Below are positions 1 through 8,778 of a DNA stretch of 64,000 bases, piece after piece. Positions within the stretch are counted from its first letter, which is position 1; every line of letters starts with the position of its first letter. A model generated the notes under the pieces. That model was not told where the DNA came from. It saw nothing but the letters and a program-made list of their open reading frames with translations, and did no database searches. The stretch comes from an uncultured bacterium. GTDB taxonomy: Bacteria; Verrucomicrobiota; Kiritimatiellia; CAIKKV01. Both the position numbers and the translations under genes were made by a program. The stretch spans positions 62,001 through 126,000 of the forward strand of contig CALHRZ010000012.1 in NCBI GenBank assembly GCA_938038445.1, read 5' to 3'.

Positions 1-957
1 CTCCATGTCATTCAAATGGGGCTGTGACATGGCAATGGCATATAGCCCCCGACTGGCTGTCATGGACTCAATGTAGTGATCCCCCCGGCCGCAGAAATGA
101 ATCCCTCCCCCGCCAAAAGCATCTAAAATCCGTTGATCATAGGGCCGAATGAACTCCTCATACATCGCCGGGGAAAAGTTCATCGCCGAATCGTCCCGCA
201 GCATGACCCGCCCCCGGTGCATCATCCCCCAATGATAGGACACCCTCTCTTCGACCGGCTGAACCCGGCGTTCCCACTCCCGCATAAACGCGATGTACGC
301 CTCCGTCAGCACCGCCAAGACCTCCTTCACCAAAACCGGATCATCCATAATGTCCAGAAACAGCGCACTCCCCCACAATAATTCACAGACATCCATCGGC
401 CCCTGCAAATCCGGATGATAAAGATGAATCGCGCGGGAAATCTTGGGATAACATTTCATGATCTCTTGAAAACGCGCGGCCATTTCAAAGACTCGACCGC
501 CAAGTCCCCCACCGAGATCCGGAACGCCCCGCGAAGCCAAACGCCTCATCGCCGGAATGCCGTCCGAAAGAGGCCGAGTCGTCGGCAGGGTGTTCAACGC
601 TTCCTCCATCACAAAAAGTTCCGCCCCAAACAAACTGGGCAATATCCCCGTTCCGTAATTGCACCGAACCATCAGCAGCATCCCGCCTCCCTCCGCCAGC
701 GTGCGGGAACACATCCCGAACTGTTGGAGAGCCATAACGTCATAATCCTCAAGCGTTTGATTGATGCGTACATCCGGCCATGGCCGGCGGGGAGGATTCG
801 GAGCCGGACGCGAGGGAGCAAAAACAGGCTCCGGCCACCCTTCCATCGTGAACCGTCGCCACTCCGCCTCCAAAGCCTCCTCCACCTCAGTGTCCAAGCG
901 CGATTCCAACTCCTCCAAATACGGACCTAATTCCAACTTGTTCATACTCGTTGTCAT
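1..957 (-). CDS. UroD/MtaA-like methyltransferase family protein, 3' end outside window
   Basis: Reading the minus strand from an ATG at 957 gives 319 codons without a stop, running off the left edge, so the C-terminus is missing. The fold assignment (uroporphyrinogen decarboxylase-like TIM barrel, as in MtaA/CmuA methylcobamide methyltransferases) rests on the overall pattern and on an IHFCG motif near residues 286-290, which matches the His-x-Cys zinc site of the methyltransferase branch. True heme-pathway UroD enzymes lack that motif. A second in-frame ATG at 945 is possible, because AGGAAG directly abuts the first ATG. No corrinoid protein gene is adjacent in the window. The gene is divergent from the beta-galactosidase gene across 147 bases, so it may share control with sugar catabolism. 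Substrate unknown. Confidence 0.75.
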   Translation of the reverse strand, partial: MTTSMNKLELGPYLEELESRLDTEVEEALEAEWRRFTMEGWPEPVFAPSRPAPNPPRRPWPDVRINQTLEDYDVMALQQFGMCSRTLAEGGGMLLMVRCNYGTGILPSLFGAELFVMEEALNTLPTTRPLSDGIPAMRRLASRGVPDLGGGLGGRVFEMAARFQEIMKCYPKISRAIHLYHPDLQGPMDVCELLWGSALFLDIMDDPVLVKEVLAVLTEAYIAFMREWERRVQPVEERVSYHWGMMHRGRVMLRDDSAMNFSPAMYEEFIRPYDQRILDAFGGGGIHFCGRGDHYIESMTASRGLYAIAMSQPHLNDME

Positions 958-1104
958 CTTCCTGCTTTCCTTGTAAACCCGCTGGCCCAATCGAGAGAAT
1001 ATTCTTTTATCGCACACCTGCCCATCCTTTTTCGTTTTGCGTGACGACCCGCGAATTTTCGGCTATCCTTCTCACCCGCACCCGCAAAACCAAGGATGGC
1101 CCCC

Positions 1105-4100
1105 ATGGCTCACGATTGGGATAACCCCCTCGTCTTCGAACGAAATCGCGAACCCATGCACGCGCCCCTCGGCGCTTGGCCCGACGCCGAATCGGCCCGA
1201 ACCTGCCGATGGCTCGATTCCCCCTTCGTCTTGAAATTGGATGGCCTTTGGAAATTCCAGTGGTTTCCCTCCCCCCTCGCGGTCCCGCCGGAAGCCCCCA
1301 ATCCAAACTTCCCCGATGTTTCCTGGCGCACGATCCCCGTCCCCTCCAACTGGCAACTCCATCAAACTCCCGACAAACCTGTCTATACCAACATCGCTTA
1401 TCCATTCGAACCGAACCCGCCTCATCCCCCCCCCGATAATCCCACCGGTTTCTATCGCCGCACTTTTTCGCTTCCCCCCGAGTGGGAAGGACGCCGCGTT
1501 TTTCTCGTCTTCGAATCCGCCGACTCCGCCATCCAGTCCTGGATCAACGGCCACGACGTTGGTTATAGCCAGGATTCCCGCCTGCCGGCTGAATTCGAAA
1601 TCACTCCCTTTCTCCAGCCCGGCCTCAATACGATCGCGGCACAGGTTCCCCGCTACTGCGACGGAACCTACCTCGAAGATCAAGACTACTGGCAAATGAG
1701 CGGGCTCCAACGCCCGGTCTTCCTTTACGCCAAACCGGCCGTCCATATCCGCGACTACTGCATCCACACCGTACTCGAGACCGACGGCGAGAATGCCACT
1801 CTGACCGCATCCGCCTTCGTCACTCCCTGCGCCGATATGAGCCGATGGCGCGTCCGTTTCTCTCTCTTCAATCCAAACGGCCATCCCCTTTGGCCCGATC
1901 CCCCTGCCACCCCCCTCCAAACTCGAACGCCAATGAAAGCCCGGCAGGACGGCCCGTGGCGCGGCGCCGCTACCCTCAAAATTCCCGTGCGTTCCCCCCA
2001 TCTCTGGAGCGCCGAAACCCCCGCCCTCTACACCCTCGTCATGACGCTCCTCGATCCGGAAGGCCGACCGGTAGACCACGAACGAGTCCGCATTGGATTC
2101 CGTCAGATCGAAATCCGCGGCCGCCAGCTCTTTCTAAACGGCAAGCGCCTCGTGCTCCGTGGCGTCAACCGCCACGAGTTCCACCCCGAACGAGGCCGGG
2201 CCCTGACGGAAGACGATATGCGCCGCGATATTCTCGCGATGAAACAACTCAATTTCAACGCCGTCCGTACCTGCCACTATCCGAACGATACCCGCTGGTA
2301 TGACCTGTGCGACGAACTCGGCCTCTACCTGGTGAACGAAACAAATCTCGAAACGCATGGAGTCGAAGGCGCACTCTCCCACGATCCCGTGTGGATCCAT
2401 GCCTATATGGCCCGGGCGGTCCGAATGGTTCTCCGCGACCGCAACCACCCCTCCGTCCTGTTCTGGTCCCTCGGAAATGAATCCGGCGCCGGCCCTCATC
2501 ATGCCGCGATGGCCGGATGGATCCGAGAGGCCGACCCCACTCGCCCTGTTCAATACGAAAGCGGCCACCCTGGCCCCGCCATCAGCGACCTCTTTGCCCC
2601 CATGTACCCATCGCCCGACGTCCTCCGAGAAATCCTTTCTTCCGGACGCGAATCCCGCCCGATCGTCCTTTGCGAATATGCCTACGCCAAGGGGAATGCG
2701 ACCGGTAATTTTTTCAAATATTGGCAATTGGTCTGGGAATTTCCTCAGTTCCACGGCGGCTTCATCTGGGACTGGCACGATAAAGCCCTCGCGCTCAAAC
2801 TGCCCGACGGCCGTACCGGCTGGGGGTACGGCGGCGACTTCGGCTGCAGCTTCGATTATGTCCGCCACAAAGAACACCCAACCCAAGTGCTCAATGGCAT
2901 CGTCGCTCCCGATCTCAACCCTCACCCCGGCGCCTGGGAGGTGAAGAACGTCCAGGCGCCCGTGGCCATCACGGCCACGCCTGACGATCTCCGCAACCAT
3001 CAGATCCGAATCCTTAACCGTCATGCTTTCCTCGACCTCTCCCGCTATGAAGCCGTATGGGAATGGTTCGAAGAGGGACGTCCCCTCCAGCAGGGCGTCC
3101 TACCGCTTCCTCCCGTTCCACCGGAGGAAACACTCCTCCTCAACGTCCCCTGGCCGGAACGATCCTTTAGCGACGGTCCCGAATACGCCCTGCGCATCGT
3201 GATCCGCCTCGCCCGAGACGAGGCATGGGCCCCCCGCGGCCATGAAATCGCTTGGAACCAGTTCGTGTTGCCCCGCCGGCTGCCTCGCCGGCTGCCTCCA
3301 CCCCGTGGCGCCCTCCATGTCGAAGAACAGAATGGCGGCTTCGTTCACATCTCGGCCGGCGGCGTGACCGTCCGCCTCGATCGCCAAAACGGATTGTTGG
3401 CCGGCTACGCCGTGAACGGCATGGAATGCCTTCGAACCGGCCCCCTCGACAACGTCCGCCGGGCCCCAACCGATAACGATTTCTTGCTCGGCAGCGAAAT
3501 CGCCTACGCCACCGATTGGCAATCGGCCGGACTCCATAAACCCCTCCGCCGCCGCGTCACCGACGTCTCCGTTGCAAGCACCGACGCCTGGGTTGAAATG
3601 TGGGTCGAAGCCGAATTGCAACCCCTCGGCTCCGAATCCCGGTTCCATTCCAACCATTGCTACCGTGTCAGACCCGACGGCTCCGTCGATGTGACCATCC
3701 AGCTTGAGGCCGATCCCTCTCTGCCTTCGCTCGCACGAGTGGGCGTCGAACTCGTCCTCTCGCCAACACTCGAACACGTCGAATGGTATGGCCGAGGCCC
3801 TTTCGAAAATTACCCCGACCGTAAGACCGCCGCCTGGATCGCTCGCCACCGCTCCACCGTTACCGCCCTCTTCGAATCCTGCTACATCCGCCCCGGCAAT
3901 TGCGGAGGGCGGGAGGACGTCCGCTGGGTTGCCTTCACCGATCCGGATGGGCGCGGCCTTCGATTCGAAGGCGATCCCCTCTTCCATTTCGACGCGCTCC
4001 ACTTCACCCCCGACGACTTGATGGCCGCCGACCATGTCTGGAAACTCTCGCCCAGACCCGAAATCATTCTGCACCTCGATCATCGCCACATGGGCGTGGG

Positions 4101-4209
4101 AGGCGATACCGGCTGGACACGTAACGTCCATGAAGAATATCTCATTCGCCCTGCTCGGTTCCACTGGACCTGGCACATGCGCCCGTCTCCAATGCCTCCC
4201 TCCTTGTGA
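1105..4209 (+). CDS. lacZ: Beta-galactosidase, glycoside hydrolase family 2
   Basis: Hydrolyses terminal beta-galactosides or related beta-glycosides. About 1034 residues, close to the long LacZ type (E. coli about 1024). The N-terminal jelly-roll sugar-binding domain is followed by an Ig-like domain, a TIM barrel with RGVNRHEFHP and RTCHYPND motifs, and a C-terminal beta-galactosidase small-chain domain. The acid/base is Glu459 in SLGNESG and the nucleophile Glu524 in VLCEYAY. No signal peptide is evident, so it is probably cytoplasmic. The start was set at 1105: an AAGG lies 9 bases upstream, whereas the earlier in-frame ATG at 1096 would touch that AAGG directly. Six bases separate it from the following esterase gene, so the two are probably cotranscribed. 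Exact substrate cannot be told from sequence. Confidence 0.93.
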   Translation: MAHDWDNPLVFERNREPMHAPLGAWPDAESARTCRWLDSPFVLKLDGLWKFQWFPSPLAVPPEAPNPNFPDVSWRTIPVPSNWQLHQTPDKPVYTNIAYPFEPNPPHPPPDNPTGFYRRTFSLPPEWEGRRVFLVFESADSAIQSWINGHDVGYSQDSRLPAEFEITPFLQPGLNTIAAQVPRYCDGTYLEDQDYWQMSGLQRPVFLYAKPAVHIRDYCIHTVLETDGENATLTASAFVTPCADMSRWRVRFSLFNPNGHPLWPDPPATPLQTRTPMKARQDGPWRGAATLKIPVRSPHLWSAETPALYTLVMTLLDPEGRPVDHERVRIGFRQIEIRGRQLFLNGKRLVLRGVNRHEFHPERGRALTEDDMRRDILAMKQLNFNAVRTCHYPNDTRWYDLCDELGLYLVNETNLETHGVEGALSHDPVWIHAYMARAVRMVLRDRNHPSVLFWSLGNESGAGPHHAAMAGWIREADPTRPVQYESGHPGPAISDLFAPMYPSPDVLREILSSGRESRPIVLCEYAYAKGNATGNFFKYWQLVWEFPQFHGGFIWDWHDKALALKLPDGRTGWGYGGDFGCSFDYVRHKEHPTQVLNGIVAPDLNPHPGAWEVKNVQAPVAITATPDDLRNHQIRILNRHAFLDLSRYEAVWEWFEEGRPLQQGVLPLPPVPPEETLLLNVPWPERSFSDGPEYALRIVIRLARDEAWAPRGHEIAWNQFVLPRRLPRRLPPPRGALHVEEQNGGFVHISAGGVTVRLDRQNGLLAGYAVNGMECLRTGPLDNVRRAPTDNDFLLGSEIAYATDWQSAGLHKPLRRRVTDVSVASTDAWVEMWVEAELQPLGSESRFHSNHCYRVRPDGSVDVTIQLEADPSLPSLARVGVELVLSPTLEHVEWYGRGPFENYPDRKTAAWIARHRSTVTALFESCYIRPGNCGGREDVRWVAFTDPDGRGLRFEGDPLFHFDALHFTPDDLMAADHVWKLSPRPEIILHLDHRHMGVGGDTGWTRNVHEEYLIRPARFHWTWHMRPSPMPPSL

Positions 4210-4215
4210 AACACC

Positions 4216-5316
4216 ATGAACACACCGGAGTTGCCCAACCCCTTCCGTTTCCGTGACGGCTCTTGGGTTAAAACCCACGCCGACTGGGAACGCCGCCGCC
4301 AGGAGCTCCTCGATCTCGTTATTCCACTCGAATACGGCGGTCTTCCCCCTACCCCCAGCGGCGTCCGGTTTGAACCCCTTCATACCCACATCGTCCGTTC
4401 GCTCAACAACGCCCCGTTCACCCAATACCGGATTTTTCATGCCGATGAACCCTCCTTTCACTTCCGGCTCGATCTCATCCGTCCCGACGGCGAAGGGCCG
4501 TTTCCCGTTGTCTTGTACGGCGACGGCTGTTACCGCTTTGCAACCGAGGACGTCCTCCGCGAGATCCTCCGCCGCCGTTTCCTCTTCGCCCAGTTCAGCC
4601 GGGTGGAAATCGTCCCCGATCTCTATAACTCGGATCGCAATTCCGGTCTCTACCTGGTCTACCCCCGGCTGTCCTTCGGCGCTCTCGCCGCGTGGGCTTG
4701 GGGGTTCCATCGCTGCGTGGACGTCCTTCAGGAACTGCCCTTCGTGGATCGCCATGCCATCGCCATTACCGGCCATTCGCGCGGCGGCAAAGCCGCCCTC
4801 CTCGCCGGCGCGACCGATCCGCGCATCACCCTCACGGCTCCCAACGGCTCAGGAGGCGGAGGCGCCGGATCGTTCTACCGGCCAGGGCCGGGAGCAGAAC
4901 GGCTTGCCGACCTTCTCAAGGCCGTCCCCTACTGGTTCGGCCCAGACCTTCGCGCCTACGTGAACCGGGATCACGAACTCCCTTTCGATCAGCACTTCCT
5001 CAAAGCCTTAGTGGCCCCCCGCGCCCTCCTGTCTGTGGAAGGACTCGAGGACCATTGGGCAAATCCGACGGGCACCTGGCTCACCCATCTGGCCGCTCGA
5101 GAGGTTTACCGTTTTCTCGGTGTGCCGGATCGGATCGGCATCCGATTCCGACCCGGCGGCCACGACCACTCTCCCGCCGACTGGGCCGCGTTTCTCGACT
5201 TCATGGAATGGCATATTCGGGGAACCCCTCCACCCGCCCGCTACGACGAAAACCCTTTCCCCTCCTTGCCGCAGAACTTCTCCTGGTCCGCCCCCTCCGA
5301 AGGCTTCCTTCCTTGA
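4216..5316 (+). CDS. CE15-like glucuronoyl esterase / alpha-beta hydrolase
   Basis: 366 residues of alpha/beta-hydrolase type. The nucleophile elbow GHSRGGK places Ser188 in the form typical of bacterial carbohydrate esterase family 15. A candidate acidic residue is Glu275 or Glu278 in SVEGLEDHW, and the catalytic His is probably His316 in PGGHDHS. CE15 enzymes cleave the ester between 4-O-methyl-glucuronate on xylan and lignin alcohols. Some bacterial members act on other uronate esters. No signal peptide is seen, which is unusual for an enzyme acting on plant wall polymer and suggests action on imported oligosaccharides, or a different ester. Starts 6 bases after the GH2 gene, so the pair looks like one transcript. 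Confidence 0.78.
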   Translation: MNTPELPNPFRFRDGSWVKTHADWERRRQELLDLVIPLEYGGLPPTPSGVRFEPLHTHIVRSLNNAPFTQYRIFHADEPSFHFRLDLIRPDGEGPFPVVLYGDGCYRFATEDVLREILRRRFLFAQFSRVEIVPDLYNSDRNSGLYLVYPRLSFGALAAWAWGFHRCVDVLQELPFVDRHAIAITGHSRGGKAALLAGATDPRITLTAPNGSGGGGAGSFYRPGPGAERLADLLKAVPYWFGPDLRAYVNRDHELPFDQHFLKALVAPRALLSVEGLEDHWANPTGTWLTHLAAREVYRFLGVPDRIGIRFRPGGHDHSPADWAAFLDFMEWHIRGTPPPARYDENPFPSLPQNFSWSAPSEGFLP

Positions 5317-5371
5317 CTTCTTTCCGGCTCGGTTCTATGGTGAAACGGATTTGTGACACGAAAGGCTTGCA

Positions 5372-7468
5372 ATGAGTTTGGACAAATTTTTCAACCCCTC
5401 CTCGGTTGCGATTCTCGGCGCTTCGCGCGAGAAAGGAAAAGTCGGATACGAAATCCTCGCCAATATCGTCCGCGGCGGCTACAAGGGCGTCATCTACCCG
5501 GTCAACGCAAAAGCCGAGAAGATCGAAGGCATCCCTTGCTATCCCTCCCTGAAGGCGATCGGGCAGCCGATCGACCTCGTCATTATCGTGATCCCCGCGC
5601 GTTTCGTCGTCGCCGCTATGCAGGAATGCGCCGAAATTGGCGTTCGCGCGGTCATCATCATCTCCGCCGGCTTCAAGGAAACCGGTCCCGCAGGCAAGGA
5701 ACTGGAAGATCAAATCGTTGCCATCGCCCATCAACACGGCATCCGTGTGATCGGCCCCAATTGCCTTGGCGTCATGTCCACCTCCTCGCGATTAAACGCC
5801 AGTTTCGGCGGCGACCTGCCCGCCGACGGCGGAATCGCCTACATCTCCCAGTCCGGTGCTCTGATGGCCGCCCTGCTCGACCTCGCCGCCGCCCAAAAAA
5901 TCGGCTTCAGCAAACTCGTCAGCTTCGGAAACAAATGCGACGTCAACGAACTCGACGTCATCCAGGCCCTGGAACACGATCCACAAACCACCGTCATCGC
6001 CGGCTATCTCGAAAACATCATCAACGGTTCCGCCTTCGCCCGCATCGCCGAAGGGATCAGCCGCCGCAAGCCCATCCTTTTCATGAAGTCCGGCGGGACC
6101 GCCGCAGGCGCACGCGCCGCCTCCTCCCACACCGGAAGCCTCGCCGGCGGCGACACCGTCTATCAGTGTCTCTTTGAACGAACCGGCATTGTCCGTTGTC
6201 CCTCCATCCAGCACCAATTCGATTACGCCCAAGCCTTCGCAACCCAACCCCTCCCTCCCGGGCATCGGGTGGTCGTCGTGACCAACGCCGGCGGCCCCGG
6301 CATCATGGCGGCCGACGCCATCGAGCGGGAAGGTCTGGTCTTCGCAAAGCTCGCCGAACCCACGATGAAAGCCCTCGCCTCGGCACTCCCACCCGCGGCC
6401 AACGTGACCAACCCCGTGGACGTTCTGGGCGACGCCCTCGCCGATCGCTACGAATTCGCGCTCAATACTGTGCTGGATGATCCCGGCGTGGATATCGTGC
6501 TAATCCTCCTGACCCCCCAGGCCATGACCCAGTGCGCCGCAACCGCCGAAGCCATCATCCGAATTCAAAAACTCAAACCCCAAAAACCCCTTTTCGCATG
6601 TTTCATGGGCGCCGCAAAGATCGCCGCCAGCATTCAAGTGCTTCGCCAAGGAGGCATTCCCCAGTACGGTTCCCCGGAAAGCGCCGTTAAGGCCATCAAG
6701 GCGTTCGCCGATTACGCCGCTTGGCGCCGCCAGCCCCTCCGCGTGATCCCCACCCTGCCCGCTAACCGCGAGGCAGCCCGCGCCATCCTCAAGTCCCACC
6801 TGGATCGCGGCTTCACCGAAATCGGCGAAACGGAAGCAAAAAAACTCCTCGAAGCCTATGGGTTCCTTACCCCAAAATCCGCCTTCGCTAAAACCGCAGA
6901 AGAAGCCGTGGCAGCCGCCCAATCCATCGGCTTCCCCGTCGTCATGAAAATCGTCTCCCCCGATATCTCCCATAAATCCGATGTGGGCGGCGTCAAGGTC
7001 GGATTGCCAAACGCAGCCGCCGTCCGGACCGCCTTCCAAACCATGCTGACCGATATCCCTAAACTGCGTCCCCAGGCGCGGCTGGAAGGCGTCTCCATTC
7101 AGGAAATGTGCTCACGGACCCAGGAAGTGATTCTCGGCTGCAATCGCGATCGCTTGGGCGCCCTCCTCATGTTCGGACTGGGCGGCATCATGGTCGAGGT
7201 GCTGCGCGACGTCACCTTCTCGCTCGCCCCAATCACCGAAACCGAGGCCCGACGGATGATCGAAAAAACCCGATCCTACCGCGTGCTCCAGGGCGTCCGC
7301 GGAAAACCCGGCGTGGACATCGAGGCGATTGTCCGCGCCCTCCTTCAACTCTCCCAACTCATTACCGATCTGCCTGAAATCCGAGAACTCGATATCAATC
7401 CCTTCGCGGTCGGGCTCCCCGGCCAAACCTCGATCGCCGTGGACGCCCGTATCAGCCTTCAAATCTGA
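5372..7468 (+). CDS. Acyl-CoA synthetase (ADP/NDP-forming), fused alpha-beta type
   Basis: 698 residues. Interconverts acetyl-CoA (or another acyl-CoA), ADP and phosphate with acid, ATP and CoA; in fermenters it makes ATP from acetyl-CoA. An N-terminal Rossmann CoA-binding domain begins with SSVAILGASRE (about residues 10-20). Succinyl-CoA-ligase-like domains carry the probable phosphohistidine His253 in SSHTGSLAGGD. A C-terminal ATP-grasp domain (about 470-698) contains FPVVMKIVSP and SDVGGVKVG. Alpha and beta subunits are fused in one chain, as in many bacterial Acd enzymes. An AAAGG-type ribosome site lies 6-10 bases before the ATG. The last 10 bases overlap the convergent BrkB-type gene. 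Acetate is the likeliest substrate but is not proven. Confidence 0.9.
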   Translation: MSLDKFFNPSSVAILGASREKGKVGYEILANIVRGGYKGVIYPVNAKAEKIEGIPCYPSLKAIGQPIDLVIIVIPARFVVAAMQECAEIGVRAVIIISAGFKETGPAGKELEDQIVAIAHQHGIRVIGPNCLGVMSTSSRLNASFGGDLPADGGIAYISQSGALMAALLDLAAAQKIGFSKLVSFGNKCDVNELDVIQALEHDPQTTVIAGYLENIINGSAFARIAEGISRRKPILFMKSGGTAAGARAASSHTGSLAGGDTVYQCLFERTGIVRCPSIQHQFDYAQAFATQPLPPGHRVVVVTNAGGPGIMAADAIEREGLVFAKLAEPTMKALASALPPAANVTNPVDVLGDALADRYEFALNTVLDDPGVDIVLILLTPQAMTQCAATAEAIIRIQKLKPQKPLFACFMGAAKIAASIQVLRQGGIPQYGSPESAVKAIKAFADYAAWRRQPLRVIPTLPANREAARAILKSHLDRGFTEIGETEAKKLLEAYGFLTPKSAFAKTAEEAVAAAQSIGFPVVMKIVSPDISHKSDVGGVKVGLPNAAAVRTAFQTMLTDIPKLRPQARLEGVSIQEMCSRTQEVILGCNRDRLGALLMFGLGGIMVEVLRDVTFSLAPITETEARRMIEKTRSYRVLQGVRGKPGVDIEAIVRALLQLSQLITDLPEIRELDINPFAVGLPGQTSIAVDARISLQI

Positions 7469-8778
7469 TTCGGCCCCACTCCTCTCAGCCCCAGGGCAGC
7501 CGCCGTTTCCTTCCCCTGTGAATCCGACCGAACCAGTCGGGCCGCCATATCCTGAAGAAGCTTGAAAAGCAGACTCGGATCCGACAAATCCCTGGGGTCA
7601 AACCCGACAACCTCCGCTCCCTCCGGCCCAACAACGGCCGTCGCAGTCCGTGGATGACCTAACAACGCCGCCACTTCACCGAAACATTGACCAACGCCCA
7701 CCGTCGCCACACGGGTCCCATCGCGAATCAAATCCACAGATCCCTTCACCACCACATACATCTCACGCCCCGTCTCCCCCTGGGAAAAAAGCGTTTCCCC
7801 CGGAGCAAATTCGCGAACACCCAGCCGAGCAAGATGGGGATAGCGCGATCGCCCTCCACGGCCGTTGAGCAACGACGTGAGATGGGCCCGGAGCGTCAGG
7901 TCCTTCCACCGCACCAGACTCGACATGACCTCCGCGCCAAACAAAAGAGCGATGGCGGCATAGAAAATCCAAATGAAAAAAATGAAAATCGCTTTTAACG
8001 AACCAAACATGTACCCGTAATCGGGATTAAACCGAAACAGCAAAGCAAAAAGCGGATTCATCCCCTTGAGCATCAGGCCGGCCGTCAACGCCCCCACCGC
8101 CAACGCGGCGGCATGACACCGCCGCGGCACAAACAAAACGTAGAACACAACAAGACAAAGAAACGCCGCCACCTTCGGAAACCCGAACCGAAGGAGAGCC
8201 GGCAGTAACGGCAGGTCATCCCCAACCAGCCGTTGCGCTAAATCCAACAGCCAACCGGTTCCCAATAGCACGGCCATCACAACAATGATCGCGACCATGG
8301 CGACCATGTCATACAGCTTGTTGATAAGATAGGTCACCACCGGAATCGCCCGCATCCGAATGACCCGGGGAGATGTCTTGAAGATGACCGCCATCGTGTT
8401 TCGCAGCGCCGTGGCCACCGGCGTCATCCACCAGAACAGCAACACAAAGGAAAGAAGACTCCAAGCCCTCTGTTCCGCTAACCCGCGCACCTCCCGAAGC
8501 ACTAAATCCTGACTCTGGGGCATCAACCGCCCCACAATCGTCTCCACAAGCCGCACCGCCCCTTCGGGCGTCAAAAATCTTCCCGCCAAAAGAAGAAGCG
8601 CCAGAAGAAAAGGAAAAAAACACATGAACGTGTAGTACGCTAACATCCCCGCCTTTTGAAACCCCTCGTCCCGGCTGAACCCTTGCCAGGACTCGACCAC
8701 CGTCAACCATGCCATATCGCGCCCCCACCTCAAATACCGGATCATCGCCGGTCCCACCCCTTTTTGTCCCGCTTTCAT
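7459..8778 (-). CDS. YihY/BrkB-type membrane protein with C-terminal cyclic-nucleotide-binding domain
   Basis: About 439 residues. The N-terminal two thirds show the YihY/BrkB pattern (EGFQKAGMLAYYTFMCFFP, then about six membrane segments). After about residue 310 there is a cNMP-binding beta-roll with GETLFSQGETG and a phosphate-binding cassette FGEVAALLGHPRTATAV that keeps the Glu and Arg used to hold cyclic nucleotide. BrkB proteins have no settled function. The fused ligand domain suggests gating or regulation by cAMP, cGMP or a related nucleotide. The start was set at 8778 because this ATG overlaps the stop of the upstream symporter gene as ATGA, behind an AAGGGGG ribosome site. Longer versions would run far into that gene. 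No adenylate cyclase gene is present in this window. Confidence 0.82.
   Translation of the reverse strand: MKAGQKGVGPAMIRYLRWGRDMAWLTVVESWQGFSRDEGFQKAGMLAYYTFMCFFPFLLALLLLAGRFLTPEGAVRLVETIVGRLMPQSQDLVLREVRGLAEQRAWSLLSFVLLFWWMTPVATALRNTMAVIFKTSPRVIRMRAIPVVTYLINKLYDMVAMVAIIVVMAVLLGTGWLLDLAQRLVGDDLPLLPALLRFGFPKVAAFLCLVVFYVLFVPRRCHAAALAVGALTAGLMLKGMNPLFALLFRFNPDYGYMFGSLKAIFIFFIWIFYAAIALLFGAEVMSSLVRWKDLTLRAHLTSLLNGRGGRSRYPHLARLGVREFAPGETLFSQGETGREMYVVVKGSVDLIRDGTRVATVGVGQCFGEVAALLGHPRTATAVVGPEGAEVVGFDPRDLSDPSLLFKLLQDMAARLVRSDSQGKETAAALGLRGVGPNQI

Noticed and set aside
1072-2079. 335-codon minus-strand open frame inside the GH2 gene
   Set aside because: Shadow of lacZ with no motif.
3100-4776. Long minus-strand open frame opposite the GH2 and CE15 genes
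   Set aside because: No family resemblance and antisense to two strong genes in GC-rich DNA.
5353-6177. 274-codon Arg-rich open frame
   Set aside because: Out of frame with the acyl-CoA synthetase, whose motifs are all in the other frame.
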